Assembly (NCBI GenBank): GCA_037176845.1
Contig: JAYKXP010000113.1
Span: forward strand, 1 to 64,000
DNA length: 64,000 bases
Direction: 5' to 3'
Source of the DNA: Paramarasmius palmivorus
Lineage: Eukaryota > Basidiomycota > Agaricomycetes > Agaricales > Marasmiaceae
The first letter of the stretch is position 1. Each line of letters begins with the position of its first letter. A program made the translations under genes and the position numbers. Positions 21,992 to 34,079 of the stretch are shown here, piece after piece. The notes beneath the pieces are model-generated. The model did no database searches and had not been told where the DNA came from. It was given only the letters and a program-made list of their open reading frames with translations.

Positions 21992-23690
21992 ATGGAACCG
22001 GGTCCTCTCTCTGAAGAATTTGAGGATGACACACCCCCTCAAACACCCGCTCCAGCGACTCCGGCTACACAGAATGCGCCACCATTTACGACGATATCGG
22101 GAGGAATTTCACCCTACGTTCCAGGTCCAGGTGTGTTATCGTACCTTTATCTCTATTGACACAATTCACTGACCAATGTACGGTGTATGTATAGCTCAAC
22201 ACTATTATCATCATCAAAGCTACCCTTCCCCTGCATATCCTGCAGTTCAACACTATCCCTAGCATATCTATACGGCTGCCCAACAACCCTCAACACCCAG
22301 TTACCCGCCACCGCGTCACACATTCAATCCAAGTCACCAACCACTCCAGCAGAGTGCAGTCATTTGACACTCGGGTTGCGCCAACACATTCATCGCGGGA
22401 GTCTCCTCTTAATTTACCCAGACATGACGAGGAGGACGATATATCACGTCTAGAACGCGAATTTTCGCGTGGGATCTTTTGCGGCGTACTTGGGAATGGT
22501 TCACCACGAGGAAGAGTCGAAGAATTTGAATGGCTGAGCCATCTACGAACGAGCGAGGCGCCATTATTGGTAGTGAACAACTGCATGCGCCGTGCAGGTT
22601 TCCCGAGACTAGGGAACTATTTGATGAAGTTCTTACGCGAGGAGCCGTTTGAGGATCTATCCCTCGCAAAATCAGTCGCATCCTTCATCCGTTGCTTATC
22701 CGTGGATATCCGTGAGCATCCGCTGGCAATTGTGAATCGCATTTTCTATCATTCGAAGGCTGACATGCTCAAGCATGGGAGCACACATTATAAACCTTTC
22801 GAAGGCAACATCTCGGTACCGAAATACGCATCCCTTCTCATGGGTTCTCAGTCTCCTTTCCCCCAATCCGAATACTCTGAATACACGACCCAGCATGCGC
22901 TCATCAATTGGGCAGTACAGCGCACAGTAGAACGCGTCAATGACGAATCAGCGAAGCTCTGCAGGCAAACCTATTTTACACGGGTACCCAGCGTGAAGGT
23001 CTCATGGGACCTCATTACTCGCTTCAACTTCTCAACGAGTCAAGAAATTATAGCCAAACAGGCTCCGGCACTTTTCTCACTGCTGACCACGGCGGCATGT
23101 TCAGAGGATATGCGTTTGCGGCTCTTAGAAGGTGCCAGCCGGACAACGTCCACTAGAGGAAGCTCTACCCACCAACGAGGCCAACCCTGATGCCCGAGAA
23201 ATACCTCAATTAACATTCCTTGACCCTCCAAAATGGTGGCGGAACCCACTTATCGTGAGTTGAATCGTCCTCGTGTCGCAGTATCTATTCTTACAATTTA
23301 TTTGACAGGGTGTTACCGTGGCGATCTTAATGCTGATGCATTTTCATTATCGATGGGCGATCATATTCCCCACAGTCATCGGTGTATTTTTTATTTACAT
23401 GCAATGCGAATAGGGATATCTTTTCAATTCTCGGACGTGCAGGGCTGTCATTATCATACAGTGCGGTACTGTCATCTCTCAATTTGCTTGCAGAGGAATC
23501 GGATAAATGTCTTCGAGCAATCGGAAAAACAATCGAAACTTCCGAGCCGACCTTCCAGCTTCTTTTTGACAACATCAATGAGATCCGACGTGCATGGCAG
23601 CAATCGCTCGGTCATGTCGACAAACTTCGCAGCGGGACGGCGGCAACTCTGATACTGTACTATTTCATTCGTTTCGGATGGCGTTGTGAC
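21992..23690 (+). pseudogene. DUF6589-family protein, truncated relic
   Basis: Starting near ATG 21992 the plus strand reads an acidic, Pro/Thr-rich N terminus (FEDDTPPQTPAPATP), a His/Tyr/Pro-rich exon, a long central exon (RLEREFSRGIFCGVLG to about 23180) and the beginning of the conserved DUF6589 region (NANRDIFSILGRAGLSLSYS, FQLLFDNINEI, LRSGTAATL). DUF6589 proteins are a high-copy Agaricomycete family of unknown function. Damage is clear: an in-frame TAG at 22260-22262, a one-base shift near 22350, a break near 23140, and a six-T run at 23387-23392 where five Ts would keep the frame. All sequence after the GTAAT segment (about 23660), the bulk of the domain, is missing. Confidence 0.75.
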
Positions 23691-24164
23691 CTGTGACCTT
23701 CCATCCGAAAGTGACCTGTCGGATGGTGGGCCTGCGGTCTGTGACCACGGCGAAAATTTCGGAAATTAACGCCCAAAATTGCCAAATTTGGGCAAAATTT
23801 GGGATGTTAGCGCTGGTAACTCGCTGGGAGGACTCGGATGATCCTCCAGTGACCTGTTTCTACGGCTTGAGGCCTCTTTACGTTCAGCAGAAAAAATCAT
23901 TTTGCCGCAGTGAAGGAGCCGCGAATGACTGTACAACCTGTGACTCAGTCCATTCACATCGGATCACTCGACTGCTTAGGACGATTTTTGTCCAGTAAAA
24001 ACAGTCATATCACGGCAACACTAGCTGCAACGACGTTCTTTGCAAACCATGAGGCGCACTATACAAGGAAGATCAAGTTTATATCTTTTTATCATGTCAA
24101 CTAAAGTACTTAGAAGCTGAATGAAATGCTCAAGGTACATGCGGAAATAATTGTGTCGAAACAT
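23691..24164. other. Sequence replacing the lost DUF6589 3' end
   Basis: This begins abruptly after the conserved DUF6589 segment. It contains the repeated word GTGACCTGT and a self-similar patch around AAATTTGGG at 23770-23805. It is probably foreign sequence that truncated the gene. No coding domain is visible. Confidence 0.4.
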
Positions 24165-25750
24165 CTAGTAAACTTTAATGATGACACGGACACCTGGTAA
24201 TTGGCTTCTAAGGTAACATATGATCCCTGCTCCTTCACGAAATTCTTGTTTGTCTATCCAGAGCCTCAAGCTCTGAACCTTCGGGTAAACTGGTGAGTGA
24301 CCCCTTGATACGATGACTGTCTTCAGATGATGAAGAACTCCAGAGCAGTTCTCTTGGAGCGACACCGAAAGGGACAAGTCCGTGAGATGGGGTAGAAAGT
24401 GCTGGTCCGATGTTAACTGGTTGACGACAAGTTGAGTAAGGCCCCATACATCAATATTTCGCAACGCAGGCATCAAAGGAAATAACTGGATTGATTCTGC
24501 TTTGGAAAGGCGCACACGAAGCCACAGTTGGGAGACTGTGCATTTCGACCGAGCCAGGCAATCTCTCAAACATGGGACCTCCCACTCCGAGCCAACCGAA
24601 TCAGGCACGGACTGAAACTTGAGAATAGACAGCATTGGGAGCGTGACACATCCAAATATGGAATCGGCATGTTCATTTTCCTGTGCCCATACGGCTAGTT
24701 CTCGAAGATGCTCGAGTTTCACTTGCTGGTTGGATGGCAAAGTCCTACTTCTGCCGACGCGGTCAACTAGGAGCCGCTCGACAAAAGGAAAGGTAGATAG
24801 AAACTCAGAGGCTTCGCGGATGTCGCATGATCCAATCGTTAGGCAGAGTACTTGATTACGAGGAACTATCAAATAGTTGGTCCCATGGTCTGTGCCCCTA
24901 CCCGGATACATTTCAAGGGCACAGAGACTCGGAGCTTCTTGAAATAAGTCCAGACGGCGAAACGATTGACCTGTGCCGGATATAACGCCGAAGAAAAGAT
25001 ACCGCAATATGGGAATTCGACCTCGTATAGGAGAGAAGACGGGGTGTTGAATGACTTCGGGAGTGATGAAAAGAGAAAGGTGCCTCCAACGAGATGAACT
25101 CCCAACCAAAGCCTTCAAAACTGGGATGTAGTGGTGGCGCATCGACATCCCATCGGCGAAGTTCAGCGTCAACGTCAACGGACGATTCTCGGAACGGTAT
25201 AAGAACAGGGACGTCATTGCCACCAAAGCTGGGTTCTCCAAATGACTAAAACGAACAGTCAAGCTACACCACGGCATGGGAGTACTGAGAATGATGGTAC
25301 GCCAGTGCGAGCAGACCCTGGAGAGGGCAAGTGCAGGTGGAAGAAGGTGAGACCCCAGCTCGTTTGTCTCGCAGGCATGTCGGAAAATTTCCAGAAGAAC
25401 TTCTGGTGGACATCTATGGATGGGTGAAAGCAAGGAGCGGCACTGTTGCACTCGGCAAGCTAGCGTGTTGTAAAGGTCCGTCACGGGAAGAAGCTCCGAG
25501 CGGAGAGCATACATCTTTCTTCGGAGAATCATGAGCTCAGGTTCGGCATTGCGAAGATATTCGGAGAGGACACCCCTATTCAAATATGACAGCGGCTGTC
25601 CCGTTCTGGAATCTTCGAGGAGAGTATCAACTATACTCGGCGGAATGCTGAAACATTTGTGCTCTTTGAGCGATTGATTGAACTAGATTGAATGGAAACT
25701 CACTGAGACAGAACCGCAGGTTGCCACAGCGACAATAAGGCGGAAAGCAT
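24165..25750 (-). CDS. F-box protein, two exons
   Basis: The long open frame down to the stop at 24165 encodes about 470 residues, but it has no ATG at its upstream end. A good 56-base intron (donor GTGAGTTTCC, acceptor ending TTTCAG) links it to a short first exon beginning at ATG 25750 (MLSALLSLWQPAVLS). The join gives HIPPSIVDTLLED and reads through to the F-box. The F-box core is CRSLLSPIHRCPPEVLLEIF, followed by LSRVCSHWRTIILSTPMPW, with both key Trp residues. Upstream is a helical stretch (YLRNAEPELMILRRK). The rest is a Leu-rich array with spaced hydrophobic motifs, the presumed substrate-binding part. The product should act as an SCF adaptor. It is a clear paralogue of the gene at 59203-60780. 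No lesion is seen. Confidence 0.85.
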
Positions 25751-26744
25751 GATCAAGTATCGGAAGTGCATAAGGACAGTGACCTATATAATCAGTTCGC
25801 CTTTTTATCCCCTTTGTAACTGTCACCCTGGAGTGATGAGCGCTGCTTGGTAAGGCTGGACCAAAAGACCTTTCAATTTGCAAAGGGGCACCTGTATAAA
25901 GATAGATAAAGCATTGTGATTTTGTGATGCCCAGTTGACAATAGAATAGATTGACCTGCAAGGGGACCGACCTCGATCAGTACAGGGACCTGTACTGGAC
26001 CTGTGCTGATCGCACGGCCTCATGTCGAAAAGGAAACTGATCAGTAGGGTATATCTTATTGAAAACTTCCTCTGTGGATCCTTGCAGGGAATGTCATCGA
26101 GTAGTTCCTCTTTGATGAGCGGGTATGATCACGGAGGGAGAATGTCGAAATAAGAGAAGAAGAGACCAAGGTTATCGCTGCGAGGACTGCCGGAACTATG
26201 AACTGTACCTGACAGCGGGCGACAAGTTCCCTGAACTCGACTGCACTCTACATCTCCGGGGCCTTGATTTGATATTGGCTGAAAACCTTCCAAAGAAGAC
26301 CTGAAGAGCGAGTTGTCGTCCAATTGCCAGAAGAGTCGCTCCGCGGTTTTGATTGAAGTCTGGGATACACCCTATACAAGACTAGAACGATAGAAGTTCC
26401 TAGGTTGCGGTATATCCAGTCTTATCTTTCCAGGAGTGAAGAGAGTGGTGGGCTTGAACAGCGCGGGAGCTAGTAAAAGTGTCGAGTTGGAGGCTGAACG
26501 TTGAATAACGTTGAATGTTGAGGGAAGAAGCCCAAGCATGAGTGTCAGCATCAATTAGACGCTCATGCAACTTTGCTCTCAACGCCCATCGCGTAGTTCC
26601 CAAGCCCTCAGGTAACTCTCATCAAGTCTATGTGTTCATTCATTCGCTAAGTAATGCCCCGACAACGTAGGTGCAAGGCTTATGATCAGAACTATTACCC
26701 AACTCGGCCATCCCAAGCGAAAGTTGAAATGTCATCATGCGCTT
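25751..26744. other. Intergenic, no gene recognised
   Basis: This is upstream of the F-box gene and holds the compound palindrome at 25974-26012. Short frames only. Confidence 0.45.
25974..26012. repeat. Compound palindrome
   Basis: Outer arms CGATCAGTACAGG (25974-25986) and CCTGTGCTGATCG (26000-26012) pair with one G-T. Inside, AGTACAGG and CCTGTACT (25979-25996) pair perfectly around two bases. Alternative foldings are possible. It might be a transposon end or a protein-binding site; no function is shown. Confidence 0.6.
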
Positions 26745-27235
26745 GATGCCATGACGCTCAAGGCTACGTTCAAGGAAGGAGTAAAGGGGCTCTTGCACCA
26801 GATGGTTGTGCTGCTGCTGCTCAACGACACGCCGGGGGTGAGGTGTTCGGATATCGAGGAAGCGAGTCAGCTTGGTATGTGATCTTGGGCTTTGAAGTCG
26901 ATATCTTTAGCTGATCATTCCGCATGACGATGTTCGTAGAACTCATCAGAGCCTGGCATGCGGAAAGAAGAGAGCATTGACGAAGTAGCCTGCAGGTCCG
27001 GAGGCAATGACGGGGACATCTTTCGGCTCAATCCTGGCTTCAAGGACAGCGAAACTAAGGTTCATATCGACTCAATCCAGGCTCAAGTCATCCTGTGTGT
27101 TTTTCTTCTGCACTGCGTTTCTGATACGGCGCCTGACTTGCCAGTTGCAAGAAGAGGATGAACGAGAGCACACCATCGATGTCGTCGTCGTCAGGATCAC
27201 GAAGGCGAAGCAGAATTTTGTTTTCATTTTTCATT
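26745..27235 (+). pseudogene. Cullin C-terminal fragment
   Basis: Three pieces in different frames line up with the C-terminal part of cullins, the scaffolds of cullin-RING ubiquitin ligases. They are QMVVLLLLNDTPGVRCSDIEEA (shown as two adjoining motifs, about 26800-26870), SLACGKKRALTK (about 26950-26985) and DIFRLNPGFKDSETKVHIDSIQA (about 27015-27085). A weak match to the D-A-A-I-V-R-I-M-K helix follows (VVVVRITKAK, about 27185). There is a TAG at 26986-26988 and at least two frame shifts. The winged-helix neddylation tail and the whole N-terminal cullin repeats are missing. This is an old partial copy, not a gene. Confidence 0.7.
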
Positions 27236-27867
27236 AAGCTAATAGGTTGTTCTACAACACCGGGATACACCAGGATCCAGACCATATATATTCGGATCTG
27301 GAAGCAACTATGCGGAAGGATTTTGCACACCCGAACCTTGTCGTCCGCCACTGGAAACCTCGCCTCATATTTTTCGCCTGGACAATGTTCTAGCCAGGGT
27401 ATCCCTTGACTTTTCTACCATGTGTTCTAGAGTCTCGATTTCCTCCGTCATTATACCTCACTTCCGCTCCTGGTCCCGGACAGTCCCCTGCGATGTTATC
27501 GTTATCCCCGACTTGTCTGCCGAATTAGGCGGCTTGTTTGGTGCAGATTTCTATTAGGAGTGCGAACAAATTGGATCTTCTGGGCTGATTGTTGGTTGGG
27601 TGTGGGAACGCCTGGTAAGGTTCGACGCTCTCTTTCATCCAATGGTCTGATCACAGTTACAACATTGGCTGAAAGGTCATCGAGCATTTGTCCGGAACTG
27701 GTCGAAAGCCCTCGTCACTGGGTTTCGCCATCATGATTTCATTTCAAGCACCCAATGCGGAGAAAAAGGGAATTACTTATGCTTGGGTGCTGGTCAGTGG
27801 TCACTGCACTGGTCACTGCACTGGTCAATCGTCGTGCGTGAGATTTGGGAAGCTTGGGCCACGAGCG
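27236..27867. other. Spacer with short GGTCACTGCACT tandem
   Basis: No gene is supported. The word GGTCACTGCACT is repeated in tandem at about 27796-27825. Confidence 0.45.
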
Positions 27868-27875
27868 TATAAATA
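27868..27875 (+). promoter_or_regulatory. TATA box of the small membrane protein gene
   Basis: TATAAATA stands 110 bases before the ATG at 27985 and is followed by a pyrimidine-rich stretch, a typical fungal core-promoter arrangement. Confidence 0.5.
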
Positions 27876-27984
27876 GCCGCTCATGTATTGTCCCTTTCTT
27901 CCTCTGTACTTGCTGTCTAAAGCTGCTCAGTAAGTGATATGTTCATGCCTGCTAATCTCGAGTGCTGAAGACAATCAAGGGATC

Positions 27985-28542
27985 ATGCTCACAATTCCAG
28001 CTTCGTCCTTTCCCAAGGTCTTTGCCATATTCATCCTTTCGACCCCATCGGCCAGTGAGGTTCTCCTGGTGCTCCTCGTCTACGCTTTCGTATTTTCGTT
28101 CGTTTTTCGCGTACTCTTGTGGCTCGCACGCTGCATCATCTCAATTGATGCTTACCTCGGCCGTGTAATTCGTCGCACTGCCACCTTGACATCCGTCTTC
28201 TTTCTATCCCTTTCATATCGTGCATTATCCGCTTGTTTGTGCTGCAGGTTCGCAATCCGGCCACGCTTATACAATGCTTCACTGGCTATTCTCACTCAGT
28301 GGTCACATGGCATTATTGCGTTCTATGGGATGGACCTCTTCAGGGCGCCGTTGCAGCAACGCCTATTGCACCACAAACTATATTCTCCTCTCGGGAAAAC
28401 AGACACACAAGTCTCAGCCAAAGATTGTGCACTTTGCGCAATCGGTGTCTTCTTCTTTGGCAGCCAAGTTGTACAGGTTGTGTTGAACATCGTCTCCATC
28501 ACTCACTCGGCACTGGGGCTGAATAGGAAAGGTCGAAATTGA
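27985..28542 (+). CDS. Small multi-pass membrane protein, unknown family
   Basis: A single uninterrupted exon encodes about 185 residues from ATG 27985. Three or four hydrophobic segments are visible: VFAIFILSTPSASEVLLVLL near the start, continuing into VYAFVFSFVFRVLLWLA, then LTSVFFLSLSYRALSACLCC, and CAIGVFFFGSQVVQVVLNIV near the C terminus. Between them are Arg/His-rich loops (RAPLQQRLLHHK). The protein is probably in an internal membrane. I do not recognise the family. Support for a real gene comes from the open length and a TATA box in the right place. The frame also extends upstream of 27985 without an ATG. Confidence 0.5.
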   Translation: MLTIPASSFPKVFAIFILSTPSASEVLLVLLVYAFVFSFVFRVLLWLARCIISIDAYLGRVIRRTATLTSVFFLSLSYRALSACLCCRFAIRPRLYNASLAILTQWSHGIIAFYGMDLFRAPLQQRLLHHKLYSPLGKTDTQVSAKDCALCAIGVFFFGSQVVQVVLNIVSITHSALGLNRKGRN

Positions 28543-30197
28543 ACTCGTCATTTGATTACCACTTCTATCATATAGTGGAGCTGTGTATTTACCTATCTAT
28601 TTACCAAAGACACAGTTTATATCTCGATATTACTACATAGTACGTACTAAAAATTTATACTTGGGACTGATGAAGATTAAACCAAGATGACCTGTGACTA
28701 GGTGTAATTTCCCGACATCTGGGTGAGGACTTTCCTTGTACATAGCGCGTTCAGGCCGGAATCCAACAGGATCGTCGAAGATAGCTGACATAAGTTGTTA
28801 GTCTAGGAGGGTAATGAAACCTAGAGGGATTCAAAGTCTACCACACGAGGCTGACCTTTGATCATGAGCATGCATGCATGCCGTTCCTTCTTCAAATTCT
28901 CTGTTTACTCGCAACCCAAACAATATCAACAATGGCTTCTCATGCTGATTATATCTCAATCCCCGCAACTGCAGGATTATGTTGGTGTATGCTCTGCACC
29001 GACCGATCGACGATAACCACCCGGGGAATCAATCAGAGGGCACGGTAAACTATTTGAGTAGAGAGGACTTTAGTGGATGGGCAGGAAAGAGAGGTCAGCC
29101 TACTGTGTAGACTATCGGGTGATATGATATGTTTCCGTGGATTATATTAGATTTCAGTGAATTCTATATATTTCCCGCTCGTTTAATGTGCTTATGGCGC
29201 GATAAACATGATAATTGCATACCCCGCTCTATCTACAGTGAATACCTGGAGCGTGGATAGAGGATGGTATCTGTTCGTTGGTGTTATGTACCCTGTGTAA
29301 AACCCTGAATTCGCCAAGGAAACGCGGCGGGTATACATTTCTTCGAGAGCGAATCGTGACTTGAGGGATGCTCGCATTGCATCATACCTTCCAGTTCCTT
29401 AGTTCCTCAAAAATATATGTACCACTGTAGTCTACTCTCTTCAGTCACAATGCATAAACCTTTTTTGACTATTACTGAGTCCTTCACTTGTATGCAAGGA
29501 AATAACATTTGATACAGTTGGCAGGGATCGTCGCATGACACCTGCACCTTCTTTCCGAAACCAACCCGCCAAATCGTTGATCAACACTTGATTAATGATT
29601 CTCTTCATCTCACACTGCCTGCGAGGAGTCAGCCAACGTATGGCACAGACTTCTCCTATGTTACCATCACAAATTTGTCGAAGTTCGAACGAGTATATGT
29701 CGGCGGAGTCTGCCGACCCACTCCCGCTAGTAACAATATGCAAAGGACATGATTGTCATGATATATACGTCTATGGGTCATGGCTACCGGCTAATTGATA
29801 AGATGCCCAACGATCTAAGTGCGATTATAATGATAACCATGGAGGCGACTGTAATGAGCACGTTTTTCGTTCGGATAGCAAACAAGACCTTGGCCGTAGT
29901 CATCGTCTCCAATTGCCACGTCTCTACAAAAATTTAGTTACATTTATGCGCACTTTCGAGCAGGTAGGAAGACCGAACCTGCTGCAAAACCTGTTTTCCA
30001 CAATAAGATACGCAGTCCGACGTCATCATTCATAGCAATTGCCAGATGCCCTGTATCAGACACAGGTTCATATCCAGCCTGACGAATGGTAAGTTCTGGC
30101 ATGCAAAATGACTCTTCCTCTACTCACACAGAACGCAGCAAATTCACCTGTTGACGAAATTCAGCTTCATCCTATGGAAGGTAAGTAAGACGGGCGT
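28543..30197. other. 1.65 kb AT-rich intergenic, no gene recognised
   Basis: Only short frames are seen on both strands, with no motifs. This may be 3' flank of the membrane gene on the left and of the WD40 gene on the right. Confidence 0.5.
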
Positions 30198-31375
30198 TCA
30201 TTCACCTTTATTGGAATAGGAAAGATGTTGTTTGACTTTGCCTTGGAGGTCCCATAGGATTAGCTGGTCATCCCCGGTGCCAATTGCCAATTCCGCTGAC
30301 AAAAAGCGAATATCCCCCACTGCCTGTGACCAGCCAAATACTTGTGAGCATGGTATAAATGTTTGAGCAACAACCGAATTATTCATGTCAAATAATTGAT
30401 ATCGGTTACGGGTGTTGTCCGCAACGAGGTACTGGGACGAATTCGGAGAAACATCCGTACTAGCGGTGCTTAGTTTGGCGAATGGAACTATAGGTAGAAG
30501 CTTACACATGTCCAGTTGCCCTCATTCCGTCAACAACGTCAGCTTCGACAGGATTTGTTTGGAGATTTAGTTCCCAAATTCTAATGTGCGTTAGTGAGAA
30601 GTTTGCAACAGCAATTTGTTGGGAAACTTACACAACAGCACGTTCTGCATACGATACAAGAAGTGTGGAGGGATCCAATGCAAACGCCGATACAAATGTT
30701 CTTTGTGATTGGTCCTGAAAGGTAGCGAGGGGGTGGCGAGGTAATTTGCCCATGTAGTTCCACGTAGTCTGAAGATCTGAGTATAGCTCAAGAGGAGTCC
30801 GAAGCCTTGAACTAAATGACACCTTACCGCGAGGGATACCCCAAAGTTCTACATTGTTTCCAATGCACACCGCGACGATTTGGGATCCATCCACCTCAGA
30901 TATCTTAGCCACGGACGTTATATCCCCGGTACCCTTCACTTGAATGCATCGCATATCTGCTTTTTTCTAAGGTTGATTGAGTATGTAATTCCCGAAATGG
31001 CGTACAACGCACTTCCAGAGGATCCACTGCATACATTCGGCCATTCCTACAACCGGCAAGAAGCCTCCTGTCGCCGATCCATGTCAAATTGAGGATGTCT
31101 TTCGAGCTTACAAAAGTGGCCATAGGACCCGGCTTCTCTTTTTGGAGGCTTGAACTATCCCAGATTTCAATATACCGAGTATAGCCCACCGAGAGATAAC
31201 AGGCGCTCGCAGAATATGCTATGGCTTGAAGAGTCCAATGCGGCGAGCGTCGATGCGGGAGAGTGAGTGTGCTATCATTATACCAAAAAACTTTGGATAA
31301 TGGCATGGTGGGGCAGGCTCGTTCAAGATAGACGAATATCAAAGAGAAGGTCAAAGGGCGGGTTGCATTGTGCAT
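30198..31375 (-). CDS. WD40-repeat protein, possibly damaged
   Basis: The reverse strand carries several beta-propeller blades: TRYIEIWDSSS (about 31165), GCRNGRMYAVDPLEV (about 31030), GNNVELWGIPR (about 30850), RAVVRIWELN after a splice (about 30580) and DDQLILWDLQGK (about 30245). Good introns are at about 30964-31016 and 30781-30829, where frames join cleanly. WD40 proteins are scaffolds for complexes; no partner is evident. The start is uncertain; ATG 31375 or the internal MPLSKVFWY would do. Near 30500-30520 the frame of one exon reaches a TAA in GHV-stop while the next blade continues in another frame, and no normal-sized intron solves this. It is therefore either a mis-modelled intron or a frameshift. 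Confidence 0.5.
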
Positions 31376-31559
31376 GTTGAACGTTGATCGATCCTGGTCT
31401 CGGGATGTTCCGGTGCTATGTAGTCTAAGTATGCAACAAGTACCGACCGCTGTAGGACAGCTCTAAGTTCCTCACCAACGCAATACCAATTTTCGCCTAC
31501 CTTTGTTTGGCTTCCTCCCGCTGATAGCTCTATGTCTCTCCAACCTCAAAAAAGGCCTC

Positions 31560-32480
31560 TTGCTGCGCCTCTCTCGACGGATATCCCATTTTCCACGTTA
31601 CCTCGTACATGAATAGTGAAACACAACCGGGTCGACACCAAAAAGTCACCACATTCTGCAGGATAATTGGCCAACATGGTCTTGGAAGTTGGACTATGGG
31701 GCATGAAGTTGGTTGTTGGGAGACTTGGGTAGGATGGGAAGGGCGTGTTGGTTTGGTTAGAGAACAGAGGAATAAAAAAACGGTACATGATGTTCAATGA
31801 AGCTTGTGCAGGAGGTGTGTTCTCCCATGTGGTTCTCCTGGATGTTGCTGATCTCAATGCTTTATTGTAGGTTGTGTTCGAAGAACCCGCAGCACACGGT
31901 AGTCGCAAGCCTCGGACTTCAGACACCTAAAAGCCATGCTTGAAAAAGCCTATCGACATCACAGGTATATTCACTCACTCCCATTCTGATTCTTGCTTTA
32001 ATTCCTTGCCATTCTCCATTTCTCGACGATTTTCACCGTACTGCCATCGCTATACCCTCGTCCTACCCGCACAGCTTCGAATACACCCTCAATAAGAGAA
32101 AACCGAAACCGATGGGATACAGGTGTGTTTGTTCTTAGATGTTCATTTTCGTTAGCTAAAATCGGGATTGAGGTGTTACACACCAACGAACTCATGCCTA
32201 TGTGACCTCAGCACGACACTGAGTGCGACTTTCCCCAGATCCTCCCCGTCGCGGTAAGGGCTGTTCTCTACTCAACAGCGCGGTAATGGACTGGGCGATT
32301 GGTCACATATCAGTATTATGACACCGGCGGCCTCCGACACCATGTTTGAAACTCAGGTTTGGATTTTGTCGATAGTCATCGCTATAGATGACTAGTCGTC
32401 GACCGTAGCTGAGGTCGGTATATCCAATTGAGCTCTATCCTCCTTCGAGTCTGACGTCGATGATACAAATCTAGAGCTCC
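31560..32480 (+). repeat. Dispersed direct repeat, copy 1
   Basis: This 0.9-kb stretch matches 35355-36265 in the same orientation with roughly three quarters of bases shared by eye. Landmarks are the GTCGACACCA/ATCGACACCA string, GCAGGATAAT, GGTCTTGGAAGTTGG, CCGATGGGATA and CAACAGCGCGG. The copies are too diverged for recent LTRs, and the intervening 2.9 kb lacks retrotransposon genes. Confidence 0.75.
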
Positions 32481-34079
32481 TAGGAGGAATGCTGATGAAC
32501 CGAAGAACATGATGTTGTGATTGTGCGAGTGTGATTGTGCGACTTAGAGGTACGTATTCTGGAGGCTTTACGGTGTATTGACGGAGCTCGCTCACAAAGT
32601 CAAATAATTTCTTCGGTGTACCGTGTCTTGAAGGCCACTCTCGGACAAAACCCCCTTAAGCCCCTGACGCTGCATATATTGATGATTCGGAACCGGTCAC
32701 AAAATTGGCCGGGCATTGCGTGAAGAGGATACTCGAACAGCTGCAGAGAAGGGGGACGTGAATGAACAGGTAGACAAAGAATTCCATCTGTACTATGATA
32801 ACGGAAACAGTGTTCAACATCTTGATACGGACGATACTGTACGTTGATTGCACCGTAACGAAGTATGGTTAGCTATGTACAACTTTTTTTGCTCCAATGC
32901 TAGCGATACGTGAACCAGCTCGTGCGCGGAAGGTATTCAAAGCCGATGAGAGGTAGCGAATGATGTTTGTCACTCAACATCTCGAGTTCGGGAATATCGA
33001 TCCTTCTTCCTACTTCAACAACCCCCTTGGAGAGTAACGACATCAATGCAACGTTTTCCTCGATCTTCGGGCTCCACGCACCTCTCATTATTTATTCGCT
33101 TTGACACCAATCCCTCGTCCATTGAACCTCACTTCTAACTGAAGTCTCAGAGAAATCCGTTCATCCATTCCGACGCGCGCCTCTCCTCCGTAGTCGCTTC
33201 GGCACTGAGTACTGAGCACTGAAGCTTGGAGTACTGCAGTACTGATCCCTCGTCCATTGAACCACTTCCCCGGCCGACCTCCTATAACACTTGTCCCTCC
33301 ACGGTAATTTTCCGCCTCAGAAAAGGCCCTATGTCCATTCAACAATCTCCCGACGTTAGGAAAGAATTGGGTCATTCTCTGCTTGGTAGCTCCTTTGCAA
33401 CGACCCTCGCCACCAATGGTAATCCTAGTGGTGACCACCGGCCTTCCATATTCCAAAGGGACCTCTGTTTCGTCCCTTTTTTCCACCAAAACACCGAGCC
33501 CGTTTGGGTACCTCAAAGAACCATTTGTTGGATGCTCCTGGGTGCGTTTCTCGCTGTCAATAATTTGGATGAAACTTACCATTTTCTCTGATCCAGACAC
33601 TGCCAGCTGTCTACGTCCTTGAAAGTGGGCTCAGCGCTCGACGACCTATACCACAACCCAATCACCGTCTCGAGCTCAGTGCGTCTAACACCGCTTCCCG
33701 CATCATCGACTCCAGAAACCTGCTGAATCGTTTCAAAAGCCAGAATACCTATGATTCGGAGGCATCAAGGCTGCATTAAACTCAATGAACATAGTTATTC
33801 AGACATACTCTCAACATTTGAGACATTCTACGCTACTCCCTGGGCGTTTACCGGAAGCGCCGGAAATGGCATTCCCGGCAGTTGGGCGCGGCGATGGGAA
33901 CGTTGTGGGGAGTGAATGCTGAAATACGCGCCGGGGTCACCAACTCTCTAGAAGTTGTAGAACCAGTTTAATTTCTGCTAGTTTGATTACCACTCCTTCC
34001 GCATTCCAATGTGATTTCTTCCACGACAGCATCAATACCCTACCACCGTACACTTCGGCCATAATCCCCGTGCAGTCAC
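32481..34079. other. No gene recognised
   Basis: A 170-codon open frame on the minus strand (33088-33600) contains the word FNGRG twice but has no known domain. The matching DNA word CCCTCGTCCATTGAACC occurs at about 33104 and 33247. I do not call a gene. Confidence 0.35.

Noticed and set aside
33088..33600. A 170-codon open frame on the minus strand
   Set aside because: Composition and lack of any motif suggest chance; the repeated FNGRG word comes from a short DNA repeat (CCCTCGTCCATTGAACC).
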